Assembly: GCF_031844685.1 (NCBI RefSeq)
Contig: NZ_CP134605.1
Span: 6,546,001-6,610,000 of the forward strand
Reading direction: 5' to 3'
Length of the DNA stretch: 64,000 nucleotides
DNA from: Streptomyces sp. ITFR-21
GTDB lineage: Bacteria > Actinomycetota > Actinomycetes > Streptomycetales > Streptomycetaceae
Within the stretch, counting starts at the first letter, position 1. Each line of letters opens with the position of its first letter. This document shows positions 13,919 to 22,593 of this stretch, one piece after another. The translations under genes and the position numbers were made by a program. Below the pieces are notes generated by a model. It made no database searches, had not been told where the DNA came from, and was given only the letters and a program-made list of their open reading frames with translations.

Positions 13919-14343
13919 CCGGCGGCCACTACCTGGACACAGGCGCCGGACCGCGCAGCCTGGACCCGGTCACCCCCGAGCCGCCCACGGTCACCGATTT
14001 ACGGGACGCCTACCTGGGCCACCTGCGGGAGTGCCCCACCTGCCTCGCCGGGTACCAGTGCGTGGACGCGGCCAGGTTGCGGCGGGCCTATCAGGAGACC
14101 GGGCAGGCCCCGTGGACAGGCCACCGGGACCGGCCGCCGGAATCCCCGCACCGGCCGGTCCCCGCGCCGGACGACCGCCCCGCCGGGCCGCCCAGCACCG
14201 CCACGACCGGCCGGCCCTGCGCCCGCTGCCAGCAGCCACTGCTGCGCGGCCAGGCACAGGAGGTGCACGTCGACCAGGCCACCGGCGCCAGCCTCCTCTA
14301 CGTACACCGGGGCGGCTGCGCCGACACGAATCGGCGGCACTGA
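13915..14343 (+). CDS. Small cysteine-containing hypothetical protein (142 aa)
   Basis: DLRDAYLGHLRECPTCLAGY and then a Pro-rich linker, then CARCQQPLLRGQAQEVHVDQ and LYVHRGGCAD: two zinc-like CxxC units joined by a disordered segment. Coupled to the 70-aa gene before. It is the last gene I can support in the island. Confidence 0.55.
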   Translation: MTGGHYLDTGAGPRSLDPVTPEPPTVTDLRDAYLGHLRECPTCLAGYQCVDAARLRRAYQETGQAPWTGHRDRPPESPHRPVPAPDDRPAGPPSTATTGRPCARCQQPLLRGQAQEVHVDQATGASLLYVHRGGCADTNRRH

Positions 14344-14525
14344 CGCGTCGCGCCGCAAATCCCGTCCACAGGGTGGACGTTTCCGGCGGCAATGGGCAGT
14401 GTGGGAGCGTGGCCACGGCGGCCGGGCTCCGCGAGATGAGCAGGCCACCCCCAACAACCGCTCGACCCGCGCAACCGGCCCCGCGGCAGCCCGACGCCGC
14501 GAGGCTAGGATGCGTGTGCCAGATT

Positions 14526-14539
14526 CGAACGCATGTTCA
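14526..14539. promoter_or_regulatory. LexA/SOS-like box
   Basis: CGAAC-GCAT-GTTCA matches the GAAC-N4-GTTC core of the actinobacterial SOS box. The inverted repeat TTCACTC-GAAT-GAGTGAA overlaps its right half. No gene clearly starts downstream on either strand. Confidence 0.45.
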
Positions 14540-14553
14540 CTCGAATGAGTGAA
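14536..14553. repeat. Inverted repeat TTCACTC-GAAT-GAGTGAA
   Basis: Perfect 7-bp arms, extended on both sides by GCAT / ATGC with one unpaired base. Overlaps the SOS-like box; possibly an operator or the island boundary. Confidence 0.45.
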
Positions 14554-14658
14554 TGCCCACGTCAAAAGCAACTCGTTGGACTGGGTAAGAGTCAAACCAC
14601 ATGAACGTGCCGGGCGTCCCAGATGGCAGTGACCCCCCTCGGGGTTCCCGGCACCGAG

Positions 14659-14691
14659 CGCGCCCCGCCCAAACAGATTGGGCGGGGCGCG
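14659..14691. terminator. Strong intrinsic terminator
   Basis: Perfect 14-bp stem CGCGCCCCGCCCAA / TTGGGCGGGGCGCG with loop ACAGA, then TGCTT on the plus strand. It separates the island from the chromosomal M56 gene. Confidence 0.75.
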
Positions 14692-15021
14692 TGCTTACCT
14701 GGGGCTTGTCAGCCGGGAGTTGGGAGATTTCTGGGCGACGATCTTGCCGCCCGAACCCGGCTCAACCCAGTTCAACACCCGGCGAACACGCCTGCTGTCG
14801 GGGGCAAATCCCCAGCTCAGCCCAGTCCCGACCCGCCGAACACCCCCACCTCACACGGACCCGGCGACGCGGGGGATCGTCGGGTCCGGCGTCCGTCTGC
14901 CGTGCCGCGCGGGCACGGCCTCGGCGCGGAGCGTCCCACGGCATCCGGCATCCGGCATCCGGCACCGCACGACCGCGCCGGTCCGATCGTCCGCGCCTCG
15001 ATACCCATTGCGGTCGCCGGA
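14692..15021. other. Non-coding stretch at island/chromosome junction
   Basis: No credible gene. It contains short repeated phrases (ACCCGGCGAACAC and ACCCGCCGAACAC) and GCATCCGGCATCCGGCATCC, a triplicated 7-mer at about 14941. An attachment site or gene remnant may be hidden here but I cannot define it. Confidence 0.3.
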
Positions 15022-15960
15022 TCAGGTCAGCGCGTGCAGGCCGGGGCCGAAGGCGATCAGCAGCGGTACCGCGGGCGCCAGCAGCGCCAGCGCCGTGACC
15101 CGCAGCCTGCGCCCCACCGTCAGCCGGGGCGCCGGGTCCAGCAGCCGGTTGACCCGACCCGGCAGTGCGCCCGGCGACGCCGGGCCGGGCCCGAACACCC
15201 CGCGCCCCTCGTTGAGTTCCACCAGCGCCAGCGCCGTGGTCAGCCGGCCGAAGCGGCGCGAGGCGGTGTCGTCCGCCGCCAGCTCCACCAGGTGGTGCAC
15301 CTGGTCGCGGAAGGCGGCGAAGACCGGCACCTGCGGGAAGCCGCCGGCCAGTGCGCCCGCGCAGTGCAGCAGCACGTCGTGGCGGGCGCGGGCGTGGCCC
15401 TGCTCGTGGGCCAGCACCGCGTCCAGGCTGCGGCCCTTCAGACGGCGCAGCGCGGCCGTGGTGATCACCAGCTGTGGTTCGGCGCCGGACAGCCACCACG
15501 CGTCGGAGCGCGCGTCCTCCAGGACGACCAGCCGCTCGCCGGGCGGCACCTGCTCGTCGGGCAGCCGGGGCGCGCGGGTCCGCAGCTCGCCCCGCCGCCG
15601 TCGGCGGCGGGCGCGGGCGCGCCGCACCTCCCGGGTGAGCATCGTCGCCGTCCACACACCGCCGAGCGCGAGCGTGATGGCCAGCGTCCCGGACCAGCCG
15701 CCGTACGCGGACAGGCCGTAGGCGCTCTCCACACCGCGCGGCGCGAAGGCGAAGACGTGTCCGCGGACCGCGGCCCAGGCGGCCGAGGCGGTCAGTGCCA
15801 TGGCCAGCACGCAGCACAGCAGTACCGCGGCGACCACGCACTGCCAGACCCACAGGGCCAGCACCGGTTCGCGCTCCGGCCAGTCGGCACGGGAGAGCAG
15901 ACGCGGCGCCGTAGCCGCCGCAAGTGCGCCGAGGACCAGCAGCACGAACGGGACCGTCAT
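15022..15960 (-). CDS. M56-family (BlaR1-like) membrane metallopeptidase (312 aa)
   Basis: Integral membrane zinc peptidase. Hydrophobic helices at about residues 5-18, 37-60, 90-105 and near the C-terminus flank a cytoplasmic catalytic domain with HEQGH at residues 185-189 and a later VELAADD (Glu226) as third zinc ligand. BlaR1/MecR1 relatives cleave a BlaI-type repressor after sensing a signal; here no sensor domain is attached, as is usual for Streptomyces M56 proteins. TAGGGT lies 7 bases before the ATG, suggesting leaderless transcription. The neighbour is a DUF5134 membrane protein; the BlaI/CopY-type regulator often found with this pair is not adjacent. Confidence 0.85.
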   Translation of the reverse strand: MTVPFVLLVLGALAAATAPRLLSRADWPEREPVLALWVWQCVVAAVLLCCVLAMALTASAAWAAVRGHVFAFAPRGVESAYGLSAYGGWSGTLAITLALGGVWTATMLTREVRRARARRRRRRGELRTRAPRLPDEQVPPGERLVVLEDARSDAWWLSGAEPQLVITTAALRRLKGRSLDAVLAHEQGHARARHDVLLHCAGALAGGFPQVPVFAAFRDQVHHLVELAADDTASRRFGRLTTALALVELNEGRGVFGPGPASPGALPGRVNRLLDPAPRLTVGRRLRVTALALLAPAVPLLIAFGPGLHALT

Positions 15961-16098
15961 GCGGATCACCCTAGGAGCCGCCGGGGACGCCGTGGTACGA
16001 CACCGGACCCGATGTGACGTACGACTCACATCACGTGTCGGCGCGGCTGTCGGCGCGGTCCGGCCCCGGCGTCCGGCGGGCCGCCGGAAGGGCACGTG

Positions 16099-16626
16099 TC
16101 ACAGGGCCAGCAGCATGGCGAGCATCCCCAGCGCCATCGACACCCGGCAGGCCAGAGCCACCTCGGGCGCGTACCGCAGCCGCACGGCGGCCGATGGCCC
16201 GGACGGCGCCGTCGGGCCGGCCGGGCCGGGTACCAGGGCCATACCGGTCCGCAGGACGTACCAGGCGAAGTACACCAGCAGCGCGCCCGTGAGCAGTGGG
16301 ACCCCCGCGCCCAGGTGGGCGGCGTGGCCGGTGTGCCCCGCCGCCATCGCCACCGCCATGTAGACCATCGCCGCCGAGCACACCGCGTGGTGCAGCCGGT
16401 GGGCGGCCCGGGTGACCAGCGAGTGCAGCCCGGCGAGCGCGAAGACCGGGGCCAGCACCGCGGCGCCCCAGGGGCCGGGGTCGAAGACGGTCAGCGGCAC
16501 CGCCATCACGGCCATGCCGGCACTGGTCGCCGCCTCCGCCCCGGCCTCCCGGCGCAGCAGGCACGATCCGGTGACCGCGAGGCCGAGCCCGACGAGCAGC
16601 CACGCGACCAGCGGTGTCCCGTGCAT
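16099..16626 (-). CDS. DUF5134-family membrane protein (175 aa)
   Basis: Five or six hydrophobic helices and conserved-looking histidines (AAHRLHHAVCSAAMVYMA, AGHTGHAAHLG), the signature arrangement of DUF5134 proteins. The His/Met-rich helices suggest metal (possibly copper) or haem contact, but this is inference. It is upstream of the M56 peptidase in the same direction and 138 bp away. Confidence 0.7.
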   Translation of the reverse strand: MHGTPLVAWLLVGLGLAVTGSCLLRREAGAEAATSAGMAVMAVPLTVFDPGPWGAAVLAPVFALAGLHSLVTRAAHRLHHAVCSAAMVYMAVAMAAGHTGHAAHLGAGVPLLTGALLVYFAWYVLRTGMALVPGPAGPTAPSGPSAAVRLRYAPEVALACRVSMALGMLAMLLAL

Positions 16627-16728
16627 CGGTGCCCCTCCCCTCGCCCACCGCTCCCGGCGCGGTCGCCCGCGACGTGCGATCCGGGAGAGGCTGCCCGGCG
16701 GGGTGGACGCGCACCCAGGCGTGCGGAG

Positions 16729-17712
16729 TCACTCGGGGGAGTGCACCGGCCGTCCGCGCGACCCGGCGGTCGCCTCCACCGGGGTGTGCCCCGCCGCGGC
16801 CCGCCCGGCCCGGCGGGCTCCCGCCCCCGAGCGCTGGGTGACCGCCACGCACACCAGCACCGCCACCGCGGCCGGCCAGGTGGCCGCCCCCAGGCTCTCA
16901 CCGAGCAGCGCCGCGGACCACACCAGCGTCAGTACCGGCTGCGCCAGTTGGAGCTGGCTCGCCCTGGCCACCCCGACCGCGGCCATGCCCCGGTACCAGA
17001 CCAGCAGCCCCAGGAACTGCGACACCAGCGCCACCCACACCAGGCCGCCCACCGACTCGCCGGTCAGCCGCACCGGCTCCACCGCCACCGCGACCACCGC
17101 CGCGGGCAGCGTCAGCGGCAGCGCGCCGATCAGCGCCCAGCCCACCACCTGCCACCCCGGCAGCAGCGCCGCCAGCCGCCCGCCCTCCACATAGCCGGCC
17201 GCGCACACCAGCAGCGCGACGAACAGGTACCCGTCCCCGGCGGTCGGGGTCCCGCCGCTCTCGCCGACCGAGAAGCCGACCACCACGGCGGCGCCGGCCA
17301 CCGCCGCGGCCCAGAACGTACGGGAGGGGCGCGCGCCGGTCCGCAGCGCGCCCAGCGCCGCGGTGCACAGCGGCAGCGCCCCGACCACGACCGCCGCGTG
17401 CGAGGTGTCGGTGGTCCGCAGCGCGAGCGTGGTGAGCAGCGGGTACCCGAGCACCACTCCGCAGGCGACCACCGCCAGACCCGGCCAGTGCGCCCGGTCC
17501 GGCACCGGCGCCCGGCCGGCGAGGAGGAAGGCGCCGGCGACCGCCGCGGCCAGCACCGCCCGCAGCGTCACCGAGGACCAGGGGCCGAAGCCGCTCAGCG
17601 CCCAGTGGGTGGCGGGGAAGGTCAGCGAGAAGGCGGCGACACCCAGGCAGGCCAGGACGGTACCGCCCACCGCTATCCGCTCTCCGGGAGTAGCGCTATC
17701 TTTGTTCTTCAT
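16729..17712 (-). CDS. EamA-family (DMT) transporter (327 aa)
   Basis: Ten hydrophobic segments in two homologous halves, as in EamA/RhaT exporters of amino acids and metabolites: ACLGVAAFSLTFPATHWALS opens the first half and LFVALLVCAAGYVEGGRLA the second. The ATG (17710-17712) overlaps the start codon of the divergent MocR gene (CATG), so the two promoters and operators are interleaved. MocR regulators often control a neighbouring EamA exporter, so this protein is probably the regulator's target. Substrate unknown. Confidence 0.85.
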   Translation of the reverse strand: MKNKDSATPGERIAVGGTVLACLGVAAFSLTFPATHWALSGFGPWSSVTLRAVLAAAVAGAFLLAGRAPVPDRAHWPGLAVVACGVVLGYPLLTTLALRTTDTSHAAVVVGALPLCTAALGALRTGARPSRTFWAAAVAGAAVVVGFSVGESGGTPTAGDGYLFVALLVCAAGYVEGGRLAALLPGWQVVGWALIGALPLTLPAAVVAVAVEPVRLTGESVGGLVWVALVSQFLGLLVWYRGMAAVGVARASQLQLAQPVLTLVWSAALLGESLGAATWPAAVAVLVCVAVTQRSGAGARRAGRAAAGHTPVEATAGSRGRPVHSPE

Positions 17713-17725
17713 GAACGACGATAGC
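17695..17725. promoter_or_regulatory. 31-bp palindromic operator over two overlapping start codons
   Basis: Symmetric half sites GCTATC-N3-GTTC and GAAC-N3-GATAGC around a 5-bp centre that holds both start codons. Each outer half contains a -10-like box: TATCTT, 8 bases before the rightward ATG, and TATCGT, 5 bases before the leftward ATG. Both mRNAs would be leaderless and a bound regulator would cover both. Confidence 0.65.
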
Positions 17726-19144
17726 AGTGCGGCCGTCGTTGCCGATTCGCTGCGCAAGGAGCTGAACCGCTTCCCTGCGGGGGCGCGGCTGCCGTCGAGC
17801 CGCACCCTCGTCGAGCGCTTCGGGGTCAGCCCGGTGACGGTCTCCCGGGCGCTGGCCGCACTCGCCGCCGAGGGACTGGTCGTCACCCGGCCGGGCGCCG
17901 GCACCTACCGGGCGGCCGAGGACGCGGGCCGGCCGCGTACCGTCGACACCTCCTGGCAGCAGGTCGCGCTCACCGCCGAGGACCCCGACGCGGCCCCCCG
18001 GGTGGTGGACGCCGCCGGGGTGCTGGCGACGCTGGCCCCGCCGCCGCCCGGCGTCATCGCCTTCACCGGCGGCTACCTGCACCCCACCCTCCAACCCGAG
18101 CGGGCGCTCGGCGCGGCCCTGGCGCGGGCCGCCCGCCGGCCCGGGGCGTGGGAGCGGCCCCCTGTCGAGGGCCTGACCGCGCTGCGCGCCTGGTTCGGCC
18201 GGGAGGCCGGCGTCGGGCCCGCCCAGGTGCTGATCACCGCGGGCGGCCAGGCGGCGCTCACCACCGCGCTGCGGGCGCTGGCCCCTCCCGGCGGGGCCGT
18301 CCTGGTCGAGTCGCCCACCTACCCGGGGGCGCTCGCGGTCGCCCGCGCCGCCGGACTGCGGCCGGTGCCCGTGCCGGTCGACGCCGAAGGGGTACGCCCC
18401 GACCTGCTCGCCGACGCCTTCGCCGCCAGCGGCGCCCGGGTCTTCTTCTGCCAGCCGCTGTTCCAGAACCCGACCGGCGCGGTGCTCGCCGCGGGGCGCC
18501 GCCGCCAGGTGCTCGACATCGCCCGCGCGGCCGGCGCCTTCGTGGTCGAGGACGACTTCGCCCGCCGGCTCGGCCACGGCGGGCCGCTGCCGTCGCCGCT
18601 GATCGCCGACGACCCGTACGGCACGGTGGTGCACGTCGCCTCCCTCACCAAGCCCACCTCGCCGAGCCTGCGGGTCGGCGCCCTGATCGCCCGCGGGCCG
18701 GTGGTCGAGCGGCTGCGCGCCATCCAGGTGGTGGACAGCTTCTTCGTGCCGAGGCCGCTCCAGGAGGCGACCCTCGAACTCGTCGGCGCGCCCGCCTGGC
18801 CGCGGCATCTGCGCGCGGTCGCCGCGGCCCTGCGGGAGCGCCGGGAGGCCATGCTGGCCGCGCTGCGCCACCGGTCGCCCGCGCTCGTCCCCGCCGCGGC
18901 CCCGGCCGGCGGCCACCACCTGTGGCTGCGGCTGCCCGACGGCGCCGACGAGACCGCTCTGGCGGCGGGCGCGCTGCGGGCCGGGGTGGCGCTGGCCCCG
19001 GGACGCCCGTACTTCCCCGCCGAGTCGCCGGCCCCCTTCGTCCGCGTCACCTTCGCCGACACCTCGGGGCCCGAGGAGATCACCGAGGGGGTCCGCCGGC
19101 TCGCGCTCGCCCTGGCTGGCGAGAGTGTCGGACGGCTCGGTTAA
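17711..19144 (+). CDS. MocR-family regulator (GntR winged helix + aminotransferase fold, 477 aa)
   Basis: Residues 5-75 form a GntR winged helix (ARLPSSRTLVERFGVSPVTV, SRALAALAAEGLVVTRPGAG). The rest is a class I aminotransferase fold with the PLP lysine in SLTKPTSPSLRVG (Lys314), PLFQNPTGAV and VVEDDFARRL. MocR proteins sense PLP or amino-acid adducts and rarely catalyse transamination. Divergent from the EamA exporter with overlapping start codons and a shared palindrome, so it most likely regulates that exporter and itself. A dispersed noncoding repeat begins about 20 bases after its stop. Confidence 0.9.
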   Translation: MNDDSSAAVVADSLRKELNRFPAGARLPSSRTLVERFGVSPVTVSRALAALAAEGLVVTRPGAGTYRAAEDAGRPRTVDTSWQQVALTAEDPDAAPRVVDAAGVLATLAPPPPGVIAFTGGYLHPTLQPERALGAALARAARRPGAWERPPVEGLTALRAWFGREAGVGPAQVLITAGGQAALTTALRALAPPGGAVLVESPTYPGALAVARAAGLRPVPVPVDAEGVRPDLLADAFAASGARVFFCQPLFQNPTGAVLAAGRRRQVLDIARAAGAFVVEDDFARRLGHGGPLPSPLIADDPYGTVVHVASLTKPTSPSLRVGALIARGPVVERLRAIQVVDSFFVPRPLQEATLELVGAPAWPRHLRAVAAALRERREAMLAALRHRSPALVPAAAPAGGHHLWLRLPDGADETALAAGALRAGVALAPGRPYFPAESPAPFVRVTFADTSGPEEITEGVRRLALALAGESVGRLG

Positions 19145-19165
19145 GGGCTTCGGACGGCTTGGCCA

Positions 19166-19329
19166 AGGTCTGCCGTGCGGATCCGTCGGCGTCCCGGGCC
19201 CCGGCCCGCACGCCTGCCGCGCTCCCGCCGGTCGGCGGCACACCATGCCGCCTCCCTCCTCCGCCGAGCAGCCGCAACGCACCGGGCCCCGTCCCGCCAC
19301 CCACGCGGATCCGCAACGACAGGCCCTAG
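19166..19329. mobile_element. MITE-like dispersed repeat, copy 1
   Basis: About 164 bp with imperfect terminal inverted repeats (left AGGTCTGCCGTGCGGATCC; right end, reversed, CTAGGGCCTGTCGTTGCGG). The core CCCGCCGGTCGGCGGCACAC and CGCCTCCCTCCTC is shared with copies at 37736 and 45241. No coding capacity. Its right end, CCCTAG, contributes the TAGTCT box 7 bases or so before the GNAT start. Confidence 0.7.
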
Positions 19330-19339
19330 TCTTTCCCCC

Positions 19340-19873
19340 ATGGACACCGCCCAGCTCACCTTCCGCGCCGCCGCTCCCGAGGACGCCCCGGCTCTCGTCG
19401 CGCTGATCGAGTCCGCCTACCGCGGGGACTCCAGCCGGGCCGGCTGGACCACGGAGGCAAGCCTCCTGGGCGGCCGCAGGACCGACGAGGAGGGCGTGCT
19501 CGCCGTCATCGCCAAGCCCGGCGGCCGGCTGATCGCGGTGGAGAGCGGCGGCGAACTGGTCGCCTGCTGCCAGCTCGAACACCGCGGGGAGCACGCCTAC
19601 TTCGGCATGTTCGCGGTGCGGCCCGCCCTGCAGGGCGCGGGCCTGGGCAAGGCCGTCATCGCCGAGGCCGAGCAGATGGCCCGCGACGAGTGGAAGGTCG
19701 CCGAGATGCACATGACGGTGATTTCGGTCCGCGAGGAACTGATCGCCTGGTACGTCCGCCGCGGCTACGCCCGCACCGGGCGGATGAGTGCCTTCCCGTA
19801 CGGGGACGAGCGGTTCGGGCTGCCGGTCCGCGACGACCTGGAGTTCGAGCTGCTCACCAAGAAGCTCACCTGA
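19340..19873 (+). CDS. GNAT-family N-acetyltransferase (177 aa)
   Basis: Acetyl-CoA-dependent transferase fold: LTFRAAAPEDAPALVALIES, then the acetyl-CoA motif AVRPALQGAGLGKAVIAEAE (about residues 93-112) and IAWYVRRGYARTGR near the C-terminus. Substrate unknown. The start ATG has no Shine-Dalgarno; TAGTCT just upstream, supplied by the end of the repeat element, may give a leaderless transcript. Confidence 0.85.
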   Translation: MDTAQLTFRAAAPEDAPALVALIESAYRGDSSRAGWTTEASLLGGRRTDEEGVLAVIAKPGGRLIAVESGGELVACCQLEHRGEHAYFGMFAVRPALQGAGLGKAVIAEAEQMARDEWKVAEMHMTVISVREELIAWYVRRGYARTGRMSAFPYGDERFGLPVRDDLEFELLTKKLT

Positions 19874-19973
19874 CGCCGGCGGTGGCGGCGCCGGCACCGG
19901 GTTTCCCCCCGGCCCGCCACGGCCGCGCCCGCCGGCCGGCCCCCGCGTCCGCGGTGCCGGCCGGCGGGCGCCG

Positions 19974-20795
19974 TCAGAGCCGCCCCGACTCGGTGATCCG
20001 CCGCAGGAACTCCCTGGTGCGCTCCCGCGCGGGCGCCCCGAAGACCTCGGCGGGGGTGCCGCGCTCCAGGATCACCCCGCCGTCCAGGAAGCACACCTGG
20101 TCGGCGACCTCGCGGGCGAACGCCATTTCATGGGTGGCGATCACCATCGTCATGCCCTGCTCCTTGAGGTCCCGCACCACCGCCAGCACCTCGCCGACCA
20201 GCTCGGGGTCGAGCGCCGCGGTGATCTCGTCCAGCAGCAGCAGACGCGGCCGGGTGGCCACCGCCCGCAGCAGCGCCACCCGTTGCTGCTGACCGCCGCT
20301 GAGCCGGTCCGGGTACTCCTCGGCCCGGTCGGCGAGTCCCAGCCGGGACAGCAGCTCGCGGGCCTCCCGCTCGGCCGCCGCCCGCGGAGTGCGGTGCACC
20401 CGGCGCGGCGCGAGCGTGATGTTGTCCAGCACCGTCATGTGCGGGAAGAGGTTGTACGCCTGGAAGACCACGCCGATCCGGCGCCGTACCGCGTCCTGGT
20501 CGGCGCGCGGGTCGGTGATCTCCTCGCCGTCGAGGAAGACCGCCCCGTCGTCGACGTCCTCCAGCAGGTTCACACAGCGCAGCAGCGTCGACTTGCCGGA
20601 GCCGGATGCGCCGATGAGCGCGGTGACGCTGTGCGCGGGCACCTCCAGGTCGACGTCCGCCAGCACCACCGTGGAGCCGTACGCCTTGCGGACCGCGTCG
20701 AGCCGCAGCACCGGCTTGCCGCCGGGCCCCGGGGACGCCTCCCGCGCCGGCCGGTTTGCCGCCCGCGGGTCCGCGGCCCGCTCGTCCGCACTCAT
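19974..20795 (-). CDS. Amino-acid ABC transporter ATP-binding protein (273 aa)
   Basis: GlnQ/HisP-type ATPase: Walker A GASGSGKST at residues 62-70, Q-loop VVFQAYNLFPHM, signature LSGGQQQRVALLRAVATRP, Walker B LLLLDEITAALDPE, and the switch His in IATHEM. It has an unusual 25-residue Pro/Ala-rich N-terminal extension. The start overlaps the permease stop by ATGA, so the order is binding protein, permease, ATPase, a polar amino-acid importer. IT in place of the common PT after DE in Walker B is a small oddity. Confidence 0.92.
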   Translation of the reverse strand: MSADERAADPRAANRPAREASPGPGGKPVLRLDAVRKAYGSTVVLADVDLEVPAHSVTALIGASGSGKSTLLRCVNLLEDVDDGAVFLDGEEITDPRADQDAVRRRIGVVFQAYNLFPHMTVLDNITLAPRRVHRTPRAAAEREARELLSRLGLADRAEEYPDRLSGGQQQRVALLRAVATRPRLLLLDEITAALDPELVGEVLAVVRDLKEQGMTMVIATHEMAFAREVADQVCFLDGGVILERGTPAEVFGAPARERTREFLRRITESGRL

Positions 20796-21676
20796 ACCGC
20801 GCCCGCCTGGGACTGCCGCCGGTTCATGCGCGCCGACACCCAGTCGGTGAACCGCGTCATAGGGATGGTGATCGCGACGAAGATCAGCCCCGCCAGCATG
20901 TACGGCGTGTAGTTGAACTTCTGGCTGGCGATGATCTGCGCCGCGTAGACCGCGTCCACGGCGCCGCCGATCGACACCAGCCCGGTGTCCTTCTGCAGCG
21001 ACACCAGGTCGTTGAGCAGCGGCGGAACCACCCGGCGTACCGCCTGCGGCAGCACCACGTAGCGCATCGCCTGCGCGTTGCTCAGGCCCAGCGAACGGGC
21101 CGCGGCGCGCTGGCTCGGGTGCACGCTCTCGATGCCCGCCCTGAACACCTCGGCCACATAGGCGGTGTAGGTCAGGCACAGCGCGAAGCCGCCGAGCAGG
21201 ACGGGGTCGTTGGTGACCCCGCTCAGCCGCAGCGCGGGGATGCCGAAGACGGAGATCAGGATGCAGATGATCAGCGGCAGCCCGCGGAAGAAGTCCACGT
21301 ACGCGGTGGCCAGCGCGCGCAGCGGGAAGAACACCGGCCCGCGCAGCGTCCGCAGCAGCGCTGTCAGCAGCCCGGCGACCAGCACGACGGCCCCGCACAC
21401 CGCCAGCAGCCGCACGTTCAGCCACAGGCCCTGCATGACGTCGGGGAAGGCGGCCCGGAAGTAGTGCGGGTCGAAGAAGGTCTCCCGGGTGCGCTGCCAG
21501 CCGGGCGAGTTCACGATCACGGCGTAGAGCACGCCCGCGGTCACCGACGTGCTGACCGCGGCCACGCCGAACGCGCGGCGGGTCCGGGCGCGGCGGTGCC
21601 GCTCGCGCTCGATCCGCCGCGCCGACGGCCGGTAGCCGTCGGCCGCGGGCGCCTCGGGCTCGTCCCTGACGGTCAC
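20792..21676 (-). CDS. Amino-acid ABC transporter permease (294 aa)
   Basis: HisM/GlnP-type membrane subunit. A basic N-terminus is followed by five or more helices; the EAA loop, EVFRAGIESVHPSQRAAARS then LGLSNAQAMRYVVLPQA, contacts the ATPase. The GTG start overlaps the binding-protein stop (GTGA). One subunit probably forms a homodimer, as no second permease is present. Confidence 0.92.
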   Translation of the reverse strand: MTVRDEPEAPAADGYRPSARRIERERHRRARTRRAFGVAAVSTSVTAGVLYAVIVNSPGWQRTRETFFDPHYFRAAFPDVMQGLWLNVRLLAVCGAVVLVAGLLTALLRTLRGPVFFPLRALATAYVDFFRGLPLIICILISVFGIPALRLSGVTNDPVLLGGFALCLTYTAYVAEVFRAGIESVHPSQRAAARSLGLSNAQAMRYVVLPQAVRRVVPPLLNDLVSLQKDTGLVSIGGAVDAVYAAQIIASQKFNYTPYMLAGLIFVAITIPMTRFTDWVSARMNRRQSQAGAV

Positions 21677-22593
21677 TTCAGTACCGGCGCGCCGACCGCG
21701 TCGGACAGCCACTGCTTCTCCAGCGCGGCGAGCGTCCCGTCCGCGCGCAGCGAGGTGACCGCCTGGGACACGCAGGAGGTGAGCTTGCTGCCCTTGTCGA
21801 GCACCAGCCCGAACTGCTCGGGCGTGCCGCCGGTGTCCGCGAACTGGCCGACCACCTTGGCGTCGGTGACCTCGGCGCCGGTGATGTAGAACGCGGTCGG
21901 CAGGTCCACCACGATGCCGTCGACCTGGCCGTTCTTCAGCGCGGCCACCGCGAGGTCGTTGCGCTGGAAGACCGCGGGCTGCTTGCCCGGCCTGACCACG
22001 TTCTTGATCACGTCGAGGCTGGTGGTGCCCACCTGGGCGCCCAGCTTGGCGTCCTTGAGGTCGGCCAGCGAGTGCGCCCCGAAGATCTTCGAGCCTTTGG
22101 CGGCGATGACGGCCTGCCGCACGTCGTAGTAGCCGGGCGAGAAGTCCACGGCCTTGGCACGGTCGGCGCTGATGGAGACCTGGTTGACGTCGAAGTCGAA
22201 GTCCTTGGCGCCCGGCGCGAAAGCGCTGTTGAACGGCACCTTCCGCCACACCACCTGGTCCTGGGCGAAGCCGAGCTGCTTGGCCACCGCGTAGGCGACC
22301 GCCGACTCGTACCCCTTGCCGTTGGACGGCGTGTTGTCGGAGAACCACGGGTCGTAGGCCGGGTTGTCGGTGCCGACGGTGAGCTTGCCGGGGGAGCGGG
22401 TGGGCAGTGAGCCCGGCGCGCAGGCCGCGGCGGTGGCGGCCGTGGACGCGGCGCCCGTCGCGGGCGGGGCGGAGGACGGCGCCGACGAGGCGTCGTCGTC
22501 CTGCGGCGAGCAGCCGGCCAGGGCCAGCGTGATCAGGGCGGCGGCGCCGAGGACGGCCGCGCGGGGCGGGGACAACCGGAAGGCAGGACGCAT
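21673..22593 (-). CDS. Amino-acid ABC transporter substrate-binding lipoprotein (306 aa)
   Basis: Signal peptide with lipobox LALAGC (Cys28), a Ser/Ala-rich linker to about residue 60, then a family 3 periplasmic-binding fold: KLTVGTDNPAYDPWFSDN, VDFSPGYYDVRQAVI, and the cystine-like Cys near the C-terminus (KLTSCVSQAVTSLR). Polar amino acids are the usual ligands for this family; specificity cannot be set. First gene of a three-gene coupled operon. Confidence 0.92.
   Translation of the reverse strand: MRPAFRLSPPRAAVLGAAALITLALAGCSPQDDDASSAPSSAPPATGAASTAATAAACAPGSLPTRSPGKLTVGTDNPAYDPWFSDNTPSNGKGYESAVAYAVAKQLGFAQDQVVWRKVPFNSAFAPGAKDFDFDVNQVSISADRAKAVDFSPGYYDVRQAVIAAKGSKIFGAHSLADLKDAKLGAQVGTTSLDVIKNVVRPGKQPAVFQRNDLAVAALKNGQVDGIVVDLPTAFYITGAEVTDAKVVGQFADTGGTPEQFGLVLDKGSKLTSCVSQAVTSLRADGTLAALEKQWLSDAVGAPVLK

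Noticed and set aside
14510..14560. Possible tRNA T-arm (TTCGAA) at the island edge
   Set aside because: The flanking bases do not form a 5-bp T-stem and no acceptor or anticodon arm can be drawn.
13999..14595. 198-aa minus-strand ORF at the island edge
   Set aside because: The first part crosses the SOS box and palindrome and the rest is antisense to the Cys-containing 142-aa gene; no ribosome-binding site.
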